DNA of 64,000 bases from Bifidobacterium sp. (GTDB lineage: Bacteria > Actinomycetota > Actinomycetes > Actinomycetales > Bifidobacteriaceae), in assembly GCA_022649135.1 (NCBI GenBank), contig JALCNP010000008.1:1-64000 (forward strand). The letters are read 5' to 3'. This document shows positions 28,055-38,272 of the stretch, piece after piece. The notes under the pieces were generated by a model. The model was given only the letters and a program-made list of their open reading frames with translations, was not told the DNA's origin and did not search any database. Position 1 is the first letter of the stretch, and each line of letters begins with the position of its first letter. A program made the translations under genes and the position numbers.

Positions 28055-29320
28055 ATGGGTATGAAGGTTCTGGTCATAGGTTCCGGGGCGCGCGAGCATG
28101 CGATCGCCCACACGCTGATGCGGGCGGACAGCGTCGATGAGGTGACCGTGGCACCCGGCAATCCGGGCATGAGGCTTGACGGGATACGCACCACGGAGCT
28201 GAGCACGTCGAATCACGCGGCGCTGATCGATTTCGTGAAGAACAACGGCTACGACTGGGTTTTCGTCGGCCCCGAGGTCCCGCTTATCGAGGGCATCGTC
28301 GACGACTTCGCGGATGCCGGGATCAAGGCGTTCGGACCCAGCAGGGCCGCCGCGCAGATCGAGGGCTCGAAGGACTTCGCCAAGCAGCTTATGATCAGGC
28401 ACGGCATTCCGACGGCCGGATATCATACCTTCGAGGATCTTGATCTGGCCGAGACGTATGTCAGGGAGCATGGGGCCCCCATCGTCATCAAGGCCGACGG
28501 CCTCGCGGCGGGCAAGGGCGTCACGGTCGCGATGGACGTCGAGACCGCGATGCGGGCGCTGCGCGATATTTTCGTGGATCACCGCTTCGGCTCCGCCGGG
28601 GCGAAGGTCGTCATCGAGGAGTTCCTCGAGGGACAGGAGTTCTCCCTGATGAGCTTCGTGCGCGGTGCCGACTTCTGGCCCATGCCGATCTCCCAGGATC
28701 ACAAGCGCGCCTATGATGCAGACAAGGGGCCGAATACGGGGGGAATGGGAGCCTACAGCCCCGTTCCGCAAATCGGCCGGGATGTCGTCGACGCCGCCAT
28801 CGAAACGATCGTGCGACCCACGGTCCAGGCGATGGTCGACGACGGCACCCCCTTCACCGGGATTCTCTACGCGGGCCTTATCGCGACCGTCGACGGGCCC
28901 AAGGTCATCGAGTTCAACGCCCGCTTCGGCGACCCGGAAACGGAGGTGGTCCTTCCCCAGCTGACATCCGATCTGGGAGAGTCCATCGACGCGCTGCTGC
29001 ACGGCGGGACGCCGACCTTCACATGGAACACATCGGATGCGACCCTCGGCGTGGTTCTCGCCTCCGACGGGTACCCTACGAATGTGGTCAAAGGCGCCGC
29101 AATCCCGCGTATCGACGTCGATGCGAACAGCCATGTCTACTATGCGGGCGTGGCGCAGGGAGACGACGGGCTGATCGCCTCGTCGGGCCGCGTGCTGCTG
29201 GTCGAGTGCTCGGCCCCGGACATCAGGCAAGCACAGCGGAAGGTGTACGGGATCATCGACGGTCTCGATACCACCGGCATGTTCTATCGGCATGACATTG
29301 GGGCGAAGGCTCTGAAATAG
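28055..29320 (+). CDS. purD: GAR synthetase
   Basis: 421-residue ATP-grasp ligase: MKVLVIGSGAREHAIAHTLM, FVGPEVPLIEG, IKADGLAAGKGVTVAMD and GPNTGGMGAYSPVPQ, EFNARFGDPETEV. Joins glycine to phosphoribosylamine. GGATAAGGAG lies before the ATG at 28055; an alternative ATG is two codons in. It ends the block; a 14-bp hairpin follows 6 bp after the stop. Confidence 0.96.
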   Translation: MGMKVLVIGSGAREHAIAHTLMRADSVDEVTVAPGNPGMRLDGIRTTELSTSNHAALIDFVKNNGYDWVFVGPEVPLIEGIVDDFADAGIKAFGPSRAAAQIEGSKDFAKQLMIRHGIPTAGYHTFEDLDLAETYVREHGAPIVIKADGLAAGKGVTVAMDVETAMRALRDIFVDHRFGSAGAKVVIEEFLEGQEFSLMSFVRGADFWPMPISQDHKRAYDADKGPNTGGMGAYSPVPQIGRDVVDAAIETIVRPTVQAMVDDGTPFTGILYAGLIATVDGPKVIEFNARFGDPETEVVLPQLTSDLGESIDALLHGGTPTFTWNTSDATLGVVLASDGYPTNVVKGAAIPRIDVDANSHVYYAGVAQGDDGLIASSGRVLLVECSAPDIRQAQRKVYGIIDGLDTTGMFYRHDIGAKALK

Positions 29321-29325
29321 GCCAC

Positions 29326-29374
29326 GGGCGGAACCAACCGCGCCCGGCCCCGCCCGACACGGTTGGTTCCGCCC
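29326..29374. terminator. Hairpin after purD
   Basis: GGGCGGAACCAACC (29326-29339) and GGTTGGTTCCGCCC (29361-29374) form a perfect 14-bp stem with a 21-nt loop between two convergent genes. It probably ends the pur transcript and possibly also the LTA-synthase-like transcript from the other side. No U-run. Confidence 0.6.
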
Positions 29375-29474
29375 TCCCGTCGGATCTGTGATCACGGTGG
29401 ACGATGAGTCCGACGAGGGCGCGGAACCCTTCCTTCGCGAAAGGCCCGACCCCCTCCCCCGGACTCCACTGTGA

Positions 29475-29508
29475 TATTTCTTCGCGTACGCTATTTCTTC
29501 GCGTACGC
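29475..29508. repeat. 17-bp tandem duplication at the LTA-synthase-like stop codon
   Basis: TATTTCTTCGCGTACGC is present twice in tandem directly downstream of the gene on the minus strand. The copies carry in-frame stop-like TAG after GCGAAA. It is a recent-looking slippage or remnant of a repeated C-terminus. Confidence 0.8.
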
Positions 29509-31640
29509 TATTTCGCGATGTCCATGAATCCCGTGTTCTTGAGATATCCGTTCCCCGCAGTGATGTCATACTGGATGAGACGGTAGTCCGCCATCAGCTG
29601 CTTCGTCGTCTTATCGAAGTCGGAGGACGACATCGGATGACCCTGCGCGTCCAGATAGATCGACTGTCCGGCTGGAATTCGCGACCATCCCTGGATCTTG
29701 TTGACCACGGGCGGCTCCATGGCGGATATCTTTCCGTGCAGCTCGGTGAGGAAGGCCAGGAACGGGGAGACCTTGGCGTTCATGTGCTGGGCCGCCTGGG
29801 CGGAGAAGAAGTTCGGCGACGAGTATTCGCTGTTCGCGTCGCTCTGGTCATGGGATGCGGACGCCTTGTTGGACCATATGAAGTAGTCGGTGAGATGCAG
29901 GGCCAGTGAGTTGCCGGAGTCCTCGCCCGCGGTGGAATAGATTCCCGGGAGATGATCGCCGTAGAAGACGACCGTGACGGGCTTGTCGAGGGCATCGAGC
30001 TGATCGAGGAATGTCCGGGTGGCCGTATCGGTGTACTCCATGCCCTTGGCGTAGGTTTCGATCGATTCGGTCTCATCGGATCCCAGCTGCGAGGACGTCG
30101 TGCTGTGGACCTTGAATTCGTTGTTCTTGTACCAGGAATGATAGGGCATGTGGTTCTGCATGGTGATGATCTGGACGAACTGGTTCCTCTTGGTGGAGGA
30201 CATCTCCTCGTAGGCGCTCTGGTAGGCCGACGCATCCGACACATAGGGGGAGTTGTCGATCTTCCTGCGGTGGGAGATGACGTCCTTCCCCTCCAGCGAG
30301 TAGAAGTGGGAGAACCCGAACTTCTTGTAGTTCCCGGCCCGCGAATACATCGACGGCTCATAGGGGTGGAAGGCGAGCGAATTGACGGAGCCGCCCCACA
30401 GACGGTTGATCGTGGGAGTCCATGCCTCCCCGGGGACGAGCTGCTGGTAGGGGCTGGTCAGGGAGGAGTCGAAATTGGCCATGCTCAGTCCGGTTAGCCC
30501 CATGTATTCGAGGTTCGCGGTGCCCCCACCATAGCCGGATGACAGCATATACCCGCTGGTGGTGTGCTCCTTGATGCTCCGGACGTTGGGCATGGGATCC
30601 TTGTTGATGGACAGCCCGGGGACCCGCGAGGGGTCCGAGAAGGATTCCGAAAGGATGTACACCACGGTGCTGTCGGTCATGGACTGCTTGCGTGTGGCGT
30701 TGATGGACGTCGCCTCGGTCGTGTATTTCTTCGCTATCGCCTGCATGGTCGCCTCGCTGTAGTTCGACGGCATGTCCATTATCTTCGGGTTGAGCTGTCG
30801 GATGAAGGAGACCACCGGACCATTGCGCTGGGCGTCATAGACCGAATCCCACATGGAGGGGATGTCCCCCATCGCGGAGGAGAACGAATTGGCCCACGAG
30901 CCGACGGTGCTCACCTGAATCGCGTAGAAGCAGAAGAACAGGCCGGGAAGCATGATGAGCAGAATGCGCAGCACCGCCCCGAGCCCCTTGTTCCCCGGAG
31001 CCACCATTCGTCCCTTGCGCGCGTCGATGCGGTTGAGGTAGAGGAACAGTGCCACGAACGCCAGGACCACGACCACGGCCATCGCGATGAAAGTCCCCGA
31101 TCCGGACGGCAGGAAGCTCAGCAGGCTTCCGGTGTCCGACCCGAGGAAATTGAGATCGGAGGGAAGTATCACCTCGTATCGGATCTCGACCTTGGAGCGT
31201 TCCGCCACGGCGATGATGATGGAGACGGCCAGCATGATCGGGGTGGCTATCCAGAACCGGTTGATGAGCATCAGAACGATGAGGTAGATGATGCCGACAA
31301 GAAGAAGATTGAGGACGAACACGAAATTCAGATTGGTCCACATCTTGGAGATGACGCCCCAGAGCCCGACGAGGGGGCTCGCGAGCTGCACTCTCGTGCC
31401 GGACTGCGTCACCCCCCACTGCAGGATCGCGACGATGATGATGTCGAACAGCACGAAAAGAACCGCATACACCCAGTTCTCAAAAGGACGGGCGCGCCTT
31501 CCCCCTCGCCCGCCTCTCGCGTTGCCCCGTCCGCCGGACGCCTCCCCGTTCGAGGGATGCTTCCGCTCCCCTGCATCGGTGCTCTCACCGCCCACGGTTG
31601 CGATGGTCAGTTTCTCTATGCCGTTGTTTCGAGAATCCAC
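29508..31640 (-). CDS. LTA synthase-like sulfatase/phosphatase-fold membrane enzyme
   Basis: 710 residues. A basic Gly/Arg-rich N-terminus (GGRGNARGGRGGRRARP) is followed by five membrane helices (about 57-77, 100-122, 128-145, 185-205, 225-245). Then comes an extracellular sulfatase domain with VVYILSESFSDPS, the likely nucleophile Thr in YGGGTANLEYMGLTG and the metal site FYGDHLPG. LtaS-family enzymes transfer glycerol-phosphate from phosphatidylglycerol to polymer or sugar. In bifidobacteria such enzymes may decorate lipoglycans or polysaccharides. It lies beside an esterase and an MprF-like gene, an envelope context. Confidence 0.85.
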   Translation of the reverse strand: MDSRNNGIEKLTIATVGGESTDAGERKHPSNGEASGGRGNARGGRGGRRARPFENWVYAVLFVLFDIIIVAILQWGVTQSGTRVQLASPLVGLWGVISKMWTNLNFVFVLNLLLVGIIYLIVLMLINRFWIATPIMLAVSIIIAVAERSKVEIRYEVILPSDLNFLGSDTGSLLSFLPSGSGTFIAMAVVVVLAFVALFLYLNRIDARKGRMVAPGNKGLGAVLRILLIMLPGLFFCFYAIQVSTVGSWANSFSSAMGDIPSMWDSVYDAQRNGPVVSFIRQLNPKIMDMPSNYSEATMQAIAKKYTTEATSINATRKQSMTDSTVVYILSESFSDPSRVPGLSINKDPMPNVRSIKEHTTSGYMLSSGYGGGTANLEYMGLTGLSMANFDSSLTSPYQQLVPGEAWTPTINRLWGGSVNSLAFHPYEPSMYSRAGNYKKFGFSHFYSLEGKDVISHRRKIDNSPYVSDASAYQSAYEEMSSTKRNQFVQIITMQNHMPYHSWYKNNEFKVHSTTSSQLGSDETESIETYAKGMEYTDTATRTFLDQLDALDKPVTVVFYGDHLPGIYSTAGEDSGNSLALHLTDYFIWSNKASASHDQSDANSEYSSPNFFSAQAAQHMNAKVSPFLAFLTELHGKISAMEPPVVNKIQGWSRIPAGQSIYLDAQGHPMSSSDFDKTTKQLMADYRLIQYDITAGNGYLKNTGFMDIAK

Positions 31641-31965
31641 GTTGCGTACCCTATATCCGTTCTACCTGTTTTGGCGGTCTGCGCTCGGCATACCGTCCCA
31701 GTCTGACATACACGCAGCTTAGCCCATCGGGACCGACGATGACGGTACGGCATCATTCTCACACAGAGTCTGCATCTCGTTTTCCAGCGTCTTTTCAGGC
31801 AATGCCGAGTTTGCATTCCCTGTGTACCGCACCGCTTGCGCGCTCCGCCAAACCATGCCATAATCTGCGCAGTACATTTCATCCCTATGAATGATGTTCT
31901 GCGCCGGATTTGCCGCTATCATCGAAAGTCGGCTGTATGATTGGCGCTCACGGAAGGAAGGCGAC
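31641..31965. other. Divergent intergenic region
   Basis: No gene between the LTA-synthase-like and esterase genes. It is AT-richer than the flanks and should hold both promoters; no certain -35/-10 pair or operator was identified. Confidence 0.4.
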
Positions 31966-33327
31966 GTGACCGGTTTCGCCAAAATTCATCTGATCACCGG
32001 GTGGCTGCCCTTGTCGCTTTTCACGGCTACGGGGGTGTGCCTGGTCATCGTGCTCGCCCTCGCGCTGTTGGGACGAAGGGCACGGTCCCTGCTACGCGAA
32101 ATCATCATCGGCTGCGTCTGCATGGCGGCCGGAGGCCTGCTCATATGGCTTCTCTCCGACGTGTTCATGGTGTTCGGGGTCAGCGTCGGATGGGAGGTCA
32201 TGCTCTCCGTCGCCGTCTCCTGCGCGATCATCGGCATGGCCATCACCGCCCTCATCGACTCCCACGGCGTTCGCAAGGTGTTCGCGATCATACTGATCCC
32301 GCTTGTGGTGTTCAGCTGCGCACTGCAGATCGACATGATCTACGGCGAATATACGACGCTCGCCTCGATTATCGGGAAACCCGAGTACAAGGATCTCAAC
32401 GACGGAACCCTGCACACCGCCTCCATGAGCGTGGCCGAGTGGAAGTGTCTTGCCGCAAGGAACGATCTGCCCGCCATGCCGAAATCGGGGATCGTCAGAT
32501 CGGTGGACATTCCGGCGACGTCCTCGGGCTTCGCCGCGCGAAAGGCCAATGTGTATCTTCCCCCCGCGGCGCTGTCGAAACGCTCCCCCGCGCTGCCCGT
32601 GATGATCATGATGTCGGGCCAGCCGGGCAGCCCCGACCGTTTCTTCTCCGCGAGCCGCATCGCCGACTCCCTCAACGCCTTCGCGGCGGCCCATCACGGG
32701 CTTGCGCCGATAGTCGTCTCGCCGGATCAGAACGGATCCGTCCTGCACAACTCGCTGTGCTCGAACACGGACGTCTACGGGAATGCGAAGACATATCTCA
32801 CGGTTGACGTCACCCGATGGATATCCTCGCATCTTCCGGCGGCGAAGGCCGGCGAACAGTGGATGATCGGCGGGTTCTCCCAAGGGGCCACCTGCAGCAC
32901 GCAGCTCGGACCGGCCAATCCGCGGCTATACGGATTCATCTTCTCGGTCGGGGGCGAGCTGGAGCCGACGAGCGAGTCGCGGGCGCACACCATAGAGCGT
33001 TTCTTCCATTCCGATGCCGCCGCCTACAAGAAGAACGTCCCGTTGTCCATCATCGCGAAACACGCCCCATCGACCCAGACGTATTTCGCCGCGGCGGGTC
33101 AATGGGACACGGAATCACAAAGAAACCAGGCGACGATCGGTCAGGCCGCGAAGGAGGCCGGAATGTCCGTGACCACCCTTGTCGTCTCCGATGCCGGTCA
33201 TGACTGGCACTCCGTGCAGGCCGCCCTTCGACCGGCCATCGATCTGTTCTGCCAACGAACGGGATTGGGGGGAGAGATGAAGCCCTTGCAGCAGTACCCC
33301 CGGCTTCGGGTCGTGCAGGTGCCCTAG
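31966..33327 (+). CDS. Membrane-anchored alpha/beta-hydrolase (esterase D-like)
   Basis: 453 residues. Four membrane helices at about 8-35, 42-60, 65-88 and 95-112, then an extracellular esterase domain of the PF00756 type: VMIMMSGQPGSPDRFF, nucleophile Ser in IGGFSQGATCS and catalytic His in VSDAGHDWHSVQ. This is the layout of actinobacterial membrane esterases related to mycolyltransferases. GTG at 31966 is preferred to an upstream ATG because GGAAGG lies 7 bases before it and the first helix starts there. Substrate unknown, perhaps an envelope ester. Confidence 0.78.
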   Translation: MTGFAKIHLITGWLPLSLFTATGVCLVIVLALALLGRRARSLLREIIIGCVCMAAGGLLIWLLSDVFMVFGVSVGWEVMLSVAVSCAIIGMAITALIDSHGVRKVFAIILIPLVVFSCALQIDMIYGEYTTLASIIGKPEYKDLNDGTLHTASMSVAEWKCLAARNDLPAMPKSGIVRSVDIPATSSGFAARKANVYLPPAALSKRSPALPVMIMMSGQPGSPDRFFSASRIADSLNAFAAAHHGLAPIVVSPDQNGSVLHNSLCSNTDVYGNAKTYLTVDVTRWISSHLPAAKAGEQWMIGGFSQGATCSTQLGPANPRLYGFIFSVGGELEPTSESRAHTIERFFHSDAAAYKKNVPLSIIAKHAPSTQTYFAAAGQWDTESQRNQATIGQAAKEAGMSVTTLVVSDAGHDWHSVQAALRPAIDLFCQRTGLGGEMKPLQQYPRLRVVQVP

Positions 33328-33434
33328 CGAAATCGGAATCGACACCCGCGGACGCATTCGCGCAACCCCCATCACCAGAACCCTAGGCTGAAGGCATATG
33401 AAACCCCGGCATCGAAAAGGAATACAGTAGAAGC

Positions 33435-36173
33435 ATGACGCACAATGATATGAGCACGACTCAGCATATGCAGGCGCCGCAGACCCCAGCCGTTTCATCG
33501 TCGCAGCCCGGGGCCGGTCCCGAGGGATCCGACCATCCGCATCCCCGGGGAGGCGGATCCCCCTCGCGTCCCGCCTCCCCGGGGAAAGAAAGCGGCTGGA
33601 CGCTGCTGGGCTACGACGTGCGCCACTGGGCTCACGGGCATATGTTCGCCATCGTCACCACTGCGGTTTTCATCCTTCTCAACATCACCCGCTGGGTATA
33701 CCGGGCGATCCGGCATCTGGGAAGCGGGCCGAACGCCCTGTCCACCGATTTCGCGAAGATGATGGTCAAACGACGCATAAGCATGAGCGGCATGCATCGG
33801 GAGCTGGATGTCTCCAGCCCGAGCCTTCCCTCCCAGATATGGAATCTGGCCGGATCTCTGGTTTTCGTCTCCGGCATACTCACGCTGCTGTTCAACGCCG
33901 CCCTCATGCTGCTCATCCTCAGCGTCGCGCAAAGCAGGCTCGGCGTCGCGCGCACCGTGGTGGTGTCCGTGGGAAGCGCCGTGCTGGGAACCGCAATCGG
34001 GCTGCTGCTGTGCGTGGCGGCCAACATGTATCTGAACAACTGGCAGTGGGTGCAGCGCATACCGGTCTCCCTGTCGCCTCTCATCGTCATGGTGGGCGCC
34101 CTGATGGCGGCCAGCGCCTACGAGTCGATTCTATGGCGCCGGCGGATTCTCCTCATCGGCTACACGGCGATCTCGGCGCTTCTGCTTTTCAGCGGAAACC
34201 CCGGGGATTACTGCGCACTGGCCGCGGCGGTCGTGGGTCATGTCACCGGTCGCGTCATGCACGGCAAGCCGACGGAGCACATCGCCTGGTGGAAGGGCAC
34301 GGACTACGAGATTCGACGGCTGTTCGCCGCCGCGCAATTCGTGCTCGCCATCGGACCGATCCTCGCGCTGACCTCCCATTCGCACGCCGGTCCTCTGACG
34401 GGGCTGGGACTGTTCACCGCGCCGGATTTCGGCAGCAGCACGCTTCTCAACGTGTGCCTGAGCAGCCGTTCGGCGCGCAGCTGCATGATCCTCGCCGCAG
34501 GGGCCAAGAACCTTACGGCGGTGAGTCTGTGGTTCGGCGTGCTGCTCCCGGTCGCCGCTCTGGCCGTGGTCGCCTGGGGCGTCTATCGAGGCAAGCGGCT
34601 CGCCGCCTGGACCAGCATCATTCTCAATTCGACGACGGTGATTTTCGCCGCCCTGTATTATCTGGTCTTTCCCCTGGTCATCGACGCCGACAATCCGGCA
34701 CTTGTCGGGCGCTATGGATTCACCCCCGCCTTCATCGCAACGGCCCTGCCCCCTCTGGCCCTCGTGGTGCTCCTCGTGAAGAGTCTTCCGCACTTCTCCG
34801 TGCGAGCAAGCCGCATTTCCGTGCGCACCGGCATCGCCGCGATCGTCGTCGCCCTGCTGGGGACCAGTGCGGGGTATCTGCTCTTCGGCTCCCTTTTCCC
34901 CCGTGACTTCGTTCCCCGCGCGAGCATTGCCCGTCTGCTCCGGGATCTTCCGAGGCGATTCCTTCCCATGGGCTTCGCCGGTCGTACCGGTTCCCTGATC
35001 AGGCCCAGAACGGTGTTCTCCATCATGGTCACCCAGGGGGCCGGGATCATCTTCTGGATGTGCGTTCTGATCGTCTTCGTCCTCTGGTTTCAGGATTCCT
35101 TAAAATCCGACGGATACGGAAGGGCCAGGGCGAGCCAGCTCGTGCAGGTCGGGGGCGAATCGATGAGCTTCATGACCACATGGGAGGGCAACCGCTACTG
35201 GTTCTCCCCGACGGGACGCAGCGCCATAGCCTATCGGGTGCTGCATGGCGTGGCGCTGACGGTGACCGGCCCCTTCGGCGATCCGCGTGAGTACATGACG
35301 TCGCTGCGAGAGTTCATTCGCTTCTGCGATGCCCATTCGTGGTCCCCGGCCTTCTATGCGGTCCACGAGGAGCAGCGGCAGGAGCTCGAGGATCTGGGAT
35401 GCTCCTCGATCCAGGTGGGCACGGAGATGCTCGTGGCGCCGAGCACATGGCAGACGCGGGGGAAAAAGTGGCAGGACATACGCACGGCCATCAACAAGGC
35501 CAAGCGCGATGGGGTCACGGACGTGTTCACGACGTATGATGCGGCCGGCTGGAACGTCCAGCAGCAGATCGTGGGAATCTCCGAGCAGTGGGCGGAACTC
35601 AAGTCACTGCCCGAGATGAAGTTCACTCTCGGAGGAATCGAGGAGCTGACCGATCCGCGTGTCGCTCTGCTCTATGCGCAGGACGGCGACGGCAAGATCC
35701 TGGGAGTGACCAGCTGGCTGCCGACCTATCAGGAGGGCCGGGTCATCGGATGGACGCTCGATTTCATGCGCCATAGAACCGACAGCCCCAACGGCGTCAT
35801 GGAGTTCCTCATCGCCCGGATGGCCGAGCGTCTGCGCGACCAGGGGCAGGAGGACCCGGATCATGCCGTGACATTCATGAGCCTTTCCGCGGCCCCCCTG
35901 GCCGGGCTCAGCCCCGACGGCCAGGATTCGGCGATGATCACCCACGCCCTCCAGATCGTCGCGGACACCCTGGAACCGGCCTACGCATTCAAATCGCTGT
36001 ATTTCTTCAAACGCAAGTTCCAGCCGATCCCGTCCCCCATCTACATCTGCTATCCCGACTCAGCCAAGCTGGCGCAGATCGGTCTCGCGGTGACGGGAGC
36101 ATATCTGCCCGAGCTCACGCCCTCGCAGATCCTCGACATGCTCAAATCGCTCAGGCCCAACGACGACAAATGA
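33435..36173 (+). CDS. MprF/LPG-synthase-like DUF2156 membrane protein
   Basis: 912 residues: a Pro/Ser-rich cytosolic N-terminus of about 55 residues, about twelve membrane helices up to residue 560, and a C-terminal DUF2156 domain (AYRVLHGVALTVTGPFGDPR; KWQDIRTAINKAKRDGVTDV; AYAFKSLYFFKRKFQPIPSP). DUF2156 is the aminoacyl-tRNA-dependent transferase domain of lysyl-phosphatidylglycerol synthases, which reduce membrane negative charge. It follows the esterase by 108 bp. The transferred residue cannot be read. Some DUF2156 proteins lack such activity. Confidence 0.8.
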   Translation: MTHNDMSTTQHMQAPQTPAVSSSQPGAGPEGSDHPHPRGGGSPSRPASPGKESGWTLLGYDVRHWAHGHMFAIVTTAVFILLNITRWVYRAIRHLGSGPNALSTDFAKMMVKRRISMSGMHRELDVSSPSLPSQIWNLAGSLVFVSGILTLLFNAALMLLILSVAQSRLGVARTVVVSVGSAVLGTAIGLLLCVAANMYLNNWQWVQRIPVSLSPLIVMVGALMAASAYESILWRRRILLIGYTAISALLLFSGNPGDYCALAAAVVGHVTGRVMHGKPTEHIAWWKGTDYEIRRLFAAAQFVLAIGPILALTSHSHAGPLTGLGLFTAPDFGSSTLLNVCLSSRSARSCMILAAGAKNLTAVSLWFGVLLPVAALAVVAWGVYRGKRLAAWTSIILNSTTVIFAALYYLVFPLVIDADNPALVGRYGFTPAFIATALPPLALVVLLVKSLPHFSVRASRISVRTGIAAIVVALLGTSAGYLLFGSLFPRDFVPRASIARLLRDLPRRFLPMGFAGRTGSLIRPRTVFSIMVTQGAGIIFWMCVLIVFVLWFQDSLKSDGYGRARASQLVQVGGESMSFMTTWEGNRYWFSPTGRSAIAYRVLHGVALTVTGPFGDPREYMTSLREFIRFCDAHSWSPAFYAVHEEQRQELEDLGCSSIQVGTEMLVAPSTWQTRGKKWQDIRTAINKAKRDGVTDVFTTYDAAGWNVQQQIVGISEQWAELKSLPEMKFTLGGIEELTDPRVALLYAQDGDGKILGVTSWLPTYQEGRVIGWTLDFMRHRTDSPNGVMEFLIARMAERLRDQGQEDPDHAVTFMSLSAAPLAGLSPDGQDSAMITHALQIVADTLEPAYAFKSLYFFKRKFQPIPSPIYICYPDSAKLAQIGLAVTGAYLPELTPSQILDMLKSLRPNDDK

Positions 36174-36239
36174 CCGAGCCCGGCTCGCAGCCAGGTGTCC
36201 GGGCCCTTCCCCGATGAGTTTCCGGACACCCATGAGGCG

Positions 36240-37157
36240 TTACGCGGCCTTCGAAAACTCTGTGACCAGTGCGCCCATCCAGGCGAGAAGATCGTCGTAT
36301 TTCTGCGGCATCTGCTCGGTCAGGCTCACGATGGGCACACCATTGCTGGTCGCCGATCCGGTGATCTGATCGGTGACGGAATCCGCCTCCTGGGAATTGA
36401 AGACGAGCATCGCGATGTCCCCCCGCGCCAGAGCCTTCTGGAAACTGGTGATGTCCCCCGGGGTGGGCTCGCTTTCGTTGGCGGACGCCTGGGCATAGCC
36501 TCGAGGCGTGGCGTCGCTCATCTTCAGATCATGGGCAAGATACCACGCCACCGATTCCGTTGCGGCGTACCGCACGTGCGCAGTCCTGACGCTGGCCGCT
36601 GCGATCCGCTTCTCGAGGGCCTGTTCCCTGGCATGCCATTTTCTGTTCAATTGCGTGTACTCGGCCTTATGCGACGGATCGGCCTTCGTATACGCCCGGG
36701 TTATGGCATCGGCGACATCGTTGCGAACGGCGGCGGAGAACCAGACATGGGGATTGTCCCCGGTCTTCTTTCCTGCGGCCCGTGCCGCATCGACCACCGT
36801 CGCAGAGGTGGACTGGGCCGCCTTTGACGCCCAGGAGTCATATCCCGCCCCGTTGACCACCACCACCTTGGCCTTGGTGAACTGCATCACGTCCTGGCTT
36901 GTGGGCTCATAGTCGTGCGCCTCCACCTTGGTGTTGCTCATGATGCTCGTGACGTTCACGTTGCTCCCACCGAGATCGTGTGCCACCGACCCCCACTGGT
37001 TGATGCTGGCCACGACGGGGACGGCCTGCGAGCCGGATGAGGCCCCGGTGGTGGACGAACCGCATGCCGCAACCGCCAGCACGGTTGCCCCCGCCGCCGC
37101 AACCGCGGCAATGCGGGTGAGTGTCGAATGTCCGTTCATTCCTGGTGTGTGTCTCAT
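36240..37157 (-). CDS. ZnuA-like metal-binding lipoprotein
   Basis: The 305-residue cluster A-I binding protein has a lipobox (VLAVAAC near residue 32), VEAHDYEPTSQDV and DNPHVWF supplying His ligands, a helical spine and a second lobe ending MPQKYDDLLAWMGALVTEFSK. The third usual His (in HRAF/HPAF) is replaced by VRYAATES, which is odd. A Zur-box palindrome lies 126 bp upstream, so zinc uptake is the likely role. No permease or ATPase gene is adjacent; they would have to be encoded elsewhere. Start at 37157 with AGGAAAG 7 bases before it. Confidence 0.78.
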   Translation of the reverse strand: MRHTPGMNGHSTLTRIAAVAAAGATVLAVAACGSSTTGASSGSQAVPVVASINQWGSVAHDLGGSNVNVTSIMSNTKVEAHDYEPTSQDVMQFTKAKVVVVNGAGYDSWASKAAQSTSATVVDAARAAGKKTGDNPHVWFSAAVRNDVADAITRAYTKADPSHKAEYTQLNRKWHAREQALEKRIAAASVRTAHVRYAATESVAWYLAHDLKMSDATPRGYAQASANESEPTPGDITSFQKALARGDIAMLVFNSQEADSVTDQITGSATSNGVPIVSLTEQMPQKYDDLLAWMGALVTEFSKAA

Positions 37158-37282
37158 CTTTCGCTTTCCTGTCGTATACGATTGTCTATGCTGATGCGTC
37201 ACATCCCGCGGAGCTGTTGCGATGCGGAAGATCCGCACGCACGGTCGCCGCGCGACCGACATACTTGATTCTACACAAATAT

Positions 37283-37297
37283 TGATATCCGTTATCA
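37283..37297 (-). promoter_or_regulatory. Zur box upstream of ZnuA-like gene
   Basis: TGATATCCGTTATCA (minus strand TGATAACGGATATCA) is a near-perfect dyad fitting the actinobacterial Zur consensus TGATAAT-N-ATTATCA. On the minus strand TAGAAT (37268-37273) follows 10 bp later as a likely -10, so repressor binding would cover the promoter. The rest of 37158-37478 has no gene. Confidence 0.65.
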
Positions 37298-37478
37298 CGT
37301 ATGCCGAACGCGAGAACGGCATGGAAAAAGCGATCCGTTCGCCGACCCTTTCCGGCATGTGATCACGATCCGCTCATGCCCGTGCTTTCTGCAGACCTGT
37401 CACGTCCACGGGCGCTCGGCCATCAGGACCATCAGAAAGCCGACCTTCTCGCCGACGACCATGGATCCGCAGCACCTC

Positions 37479-38258
37479 TCAGCAGCCGACCGCCTGCCCA
37501 CATGTGACGAGATCGCCCAGACCCACGGTATGCGCATCCTCGTGCACGACGGCCCCCCTTCCCGCAATCGATCTGATTATCCGCGAGCAGCTGCACCCAC
37601 CATCCAAATCGACATGTCCGGCAAGGCAGCCCACCCCGATCACGGGAAGCTCGAGGACGTGAGCCGCCTCGTGGATCAAACGGGATACCACGGCCCCCGT
37701 GGAACGATCCTCGAACACTCCGTCGTCCTCGTCACTCCCCGCAAGCATGAGCCGATCATCGTCGAAGAAGCGCTCTTCGAATTCATCGAGACCGACGGCA
37801 TTCGCTATGACGCAGGAACCGGTTCCGTCGCCCCACTGCCCAAGCGCGACCATGTCGTTGAGATATTGTGCGACGGGGGTGGCCTCCACCCCGACGGGAA
37901 GCGAGACGAGGAAGACCGAGGCGGTCGTCTTCAGCGTTTCCATGACATGCCCCGCATTGTGCTTCACGCAGCAGGTCAGGCAGCAGTCGTCGAGCGGGCG
38001 GGATTCGGTCCGCGCGCGCCCGGCATCCTCACGGTCCGCCGGCATGGTGATGGTTCTGACCACATCGAGACCTTGCGGTGCATCGTCGTCAGCACGGACG
38101 TCATAGGAGACCACGCACGCGCCATCGCTGGAGTCTGCCAGTGAAAATGCCACGGAGTCCAGGCTCAGACGATCGGCTCCCGTCAGCAGGACAACACGCA
38201 GGGAGGATCCCTCCCCATCCGGCCGCCGGTCAGGGGAATGCAAAGACGGATGAATCAT
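37479..38258 (-). CDS. CobW-like protein, probable Mrf (no P-loop)
   Basis: 259 residues resembling the CobW/G3E family, with the metal-binding cysteine cluster [13 protein letters not shown] in place of the usual CxCC. The N-terminal Walker A site is degenerate ([15 protein letters not shown] has no GxGKT), so GTP binding is doubtful. In mycobacteria a CobW-like protein, Mrf, is made with the zinc-free ribosomal proteins and recruits the hibernation factor MPY. This gene is divergent from rpmB across a shared Zur box, matching that arrangement. GGAAGG precedes the ATG at 38258. Confidence 0.7.
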   Translation of the reverse strand: MIHPSLHSPDRRPDGEGSSLRVVLLTGADRLSLDSVAFSLADSSDGACVVSYDVRADDDAPQGLDVVRTITMPADREDAGRARTESRPLDDCCLTCCVKHNAGHVMETLKTTASVFLVSLPVGVEATPVAQYLNDMVALGQWGDGTGSCVIANAVGLDEFEERFFDDDRLMLAGSDEDDGVFEDRSTGAVVSRLIHEAAHVLELPVIGVGCLAGHVDLDGGCSCSRIIRSIAGRGAVVHEDAHTVGLGDLVTCGQAVGC

Positions 38259-38272
38259 ATCGACCTTCCAAT

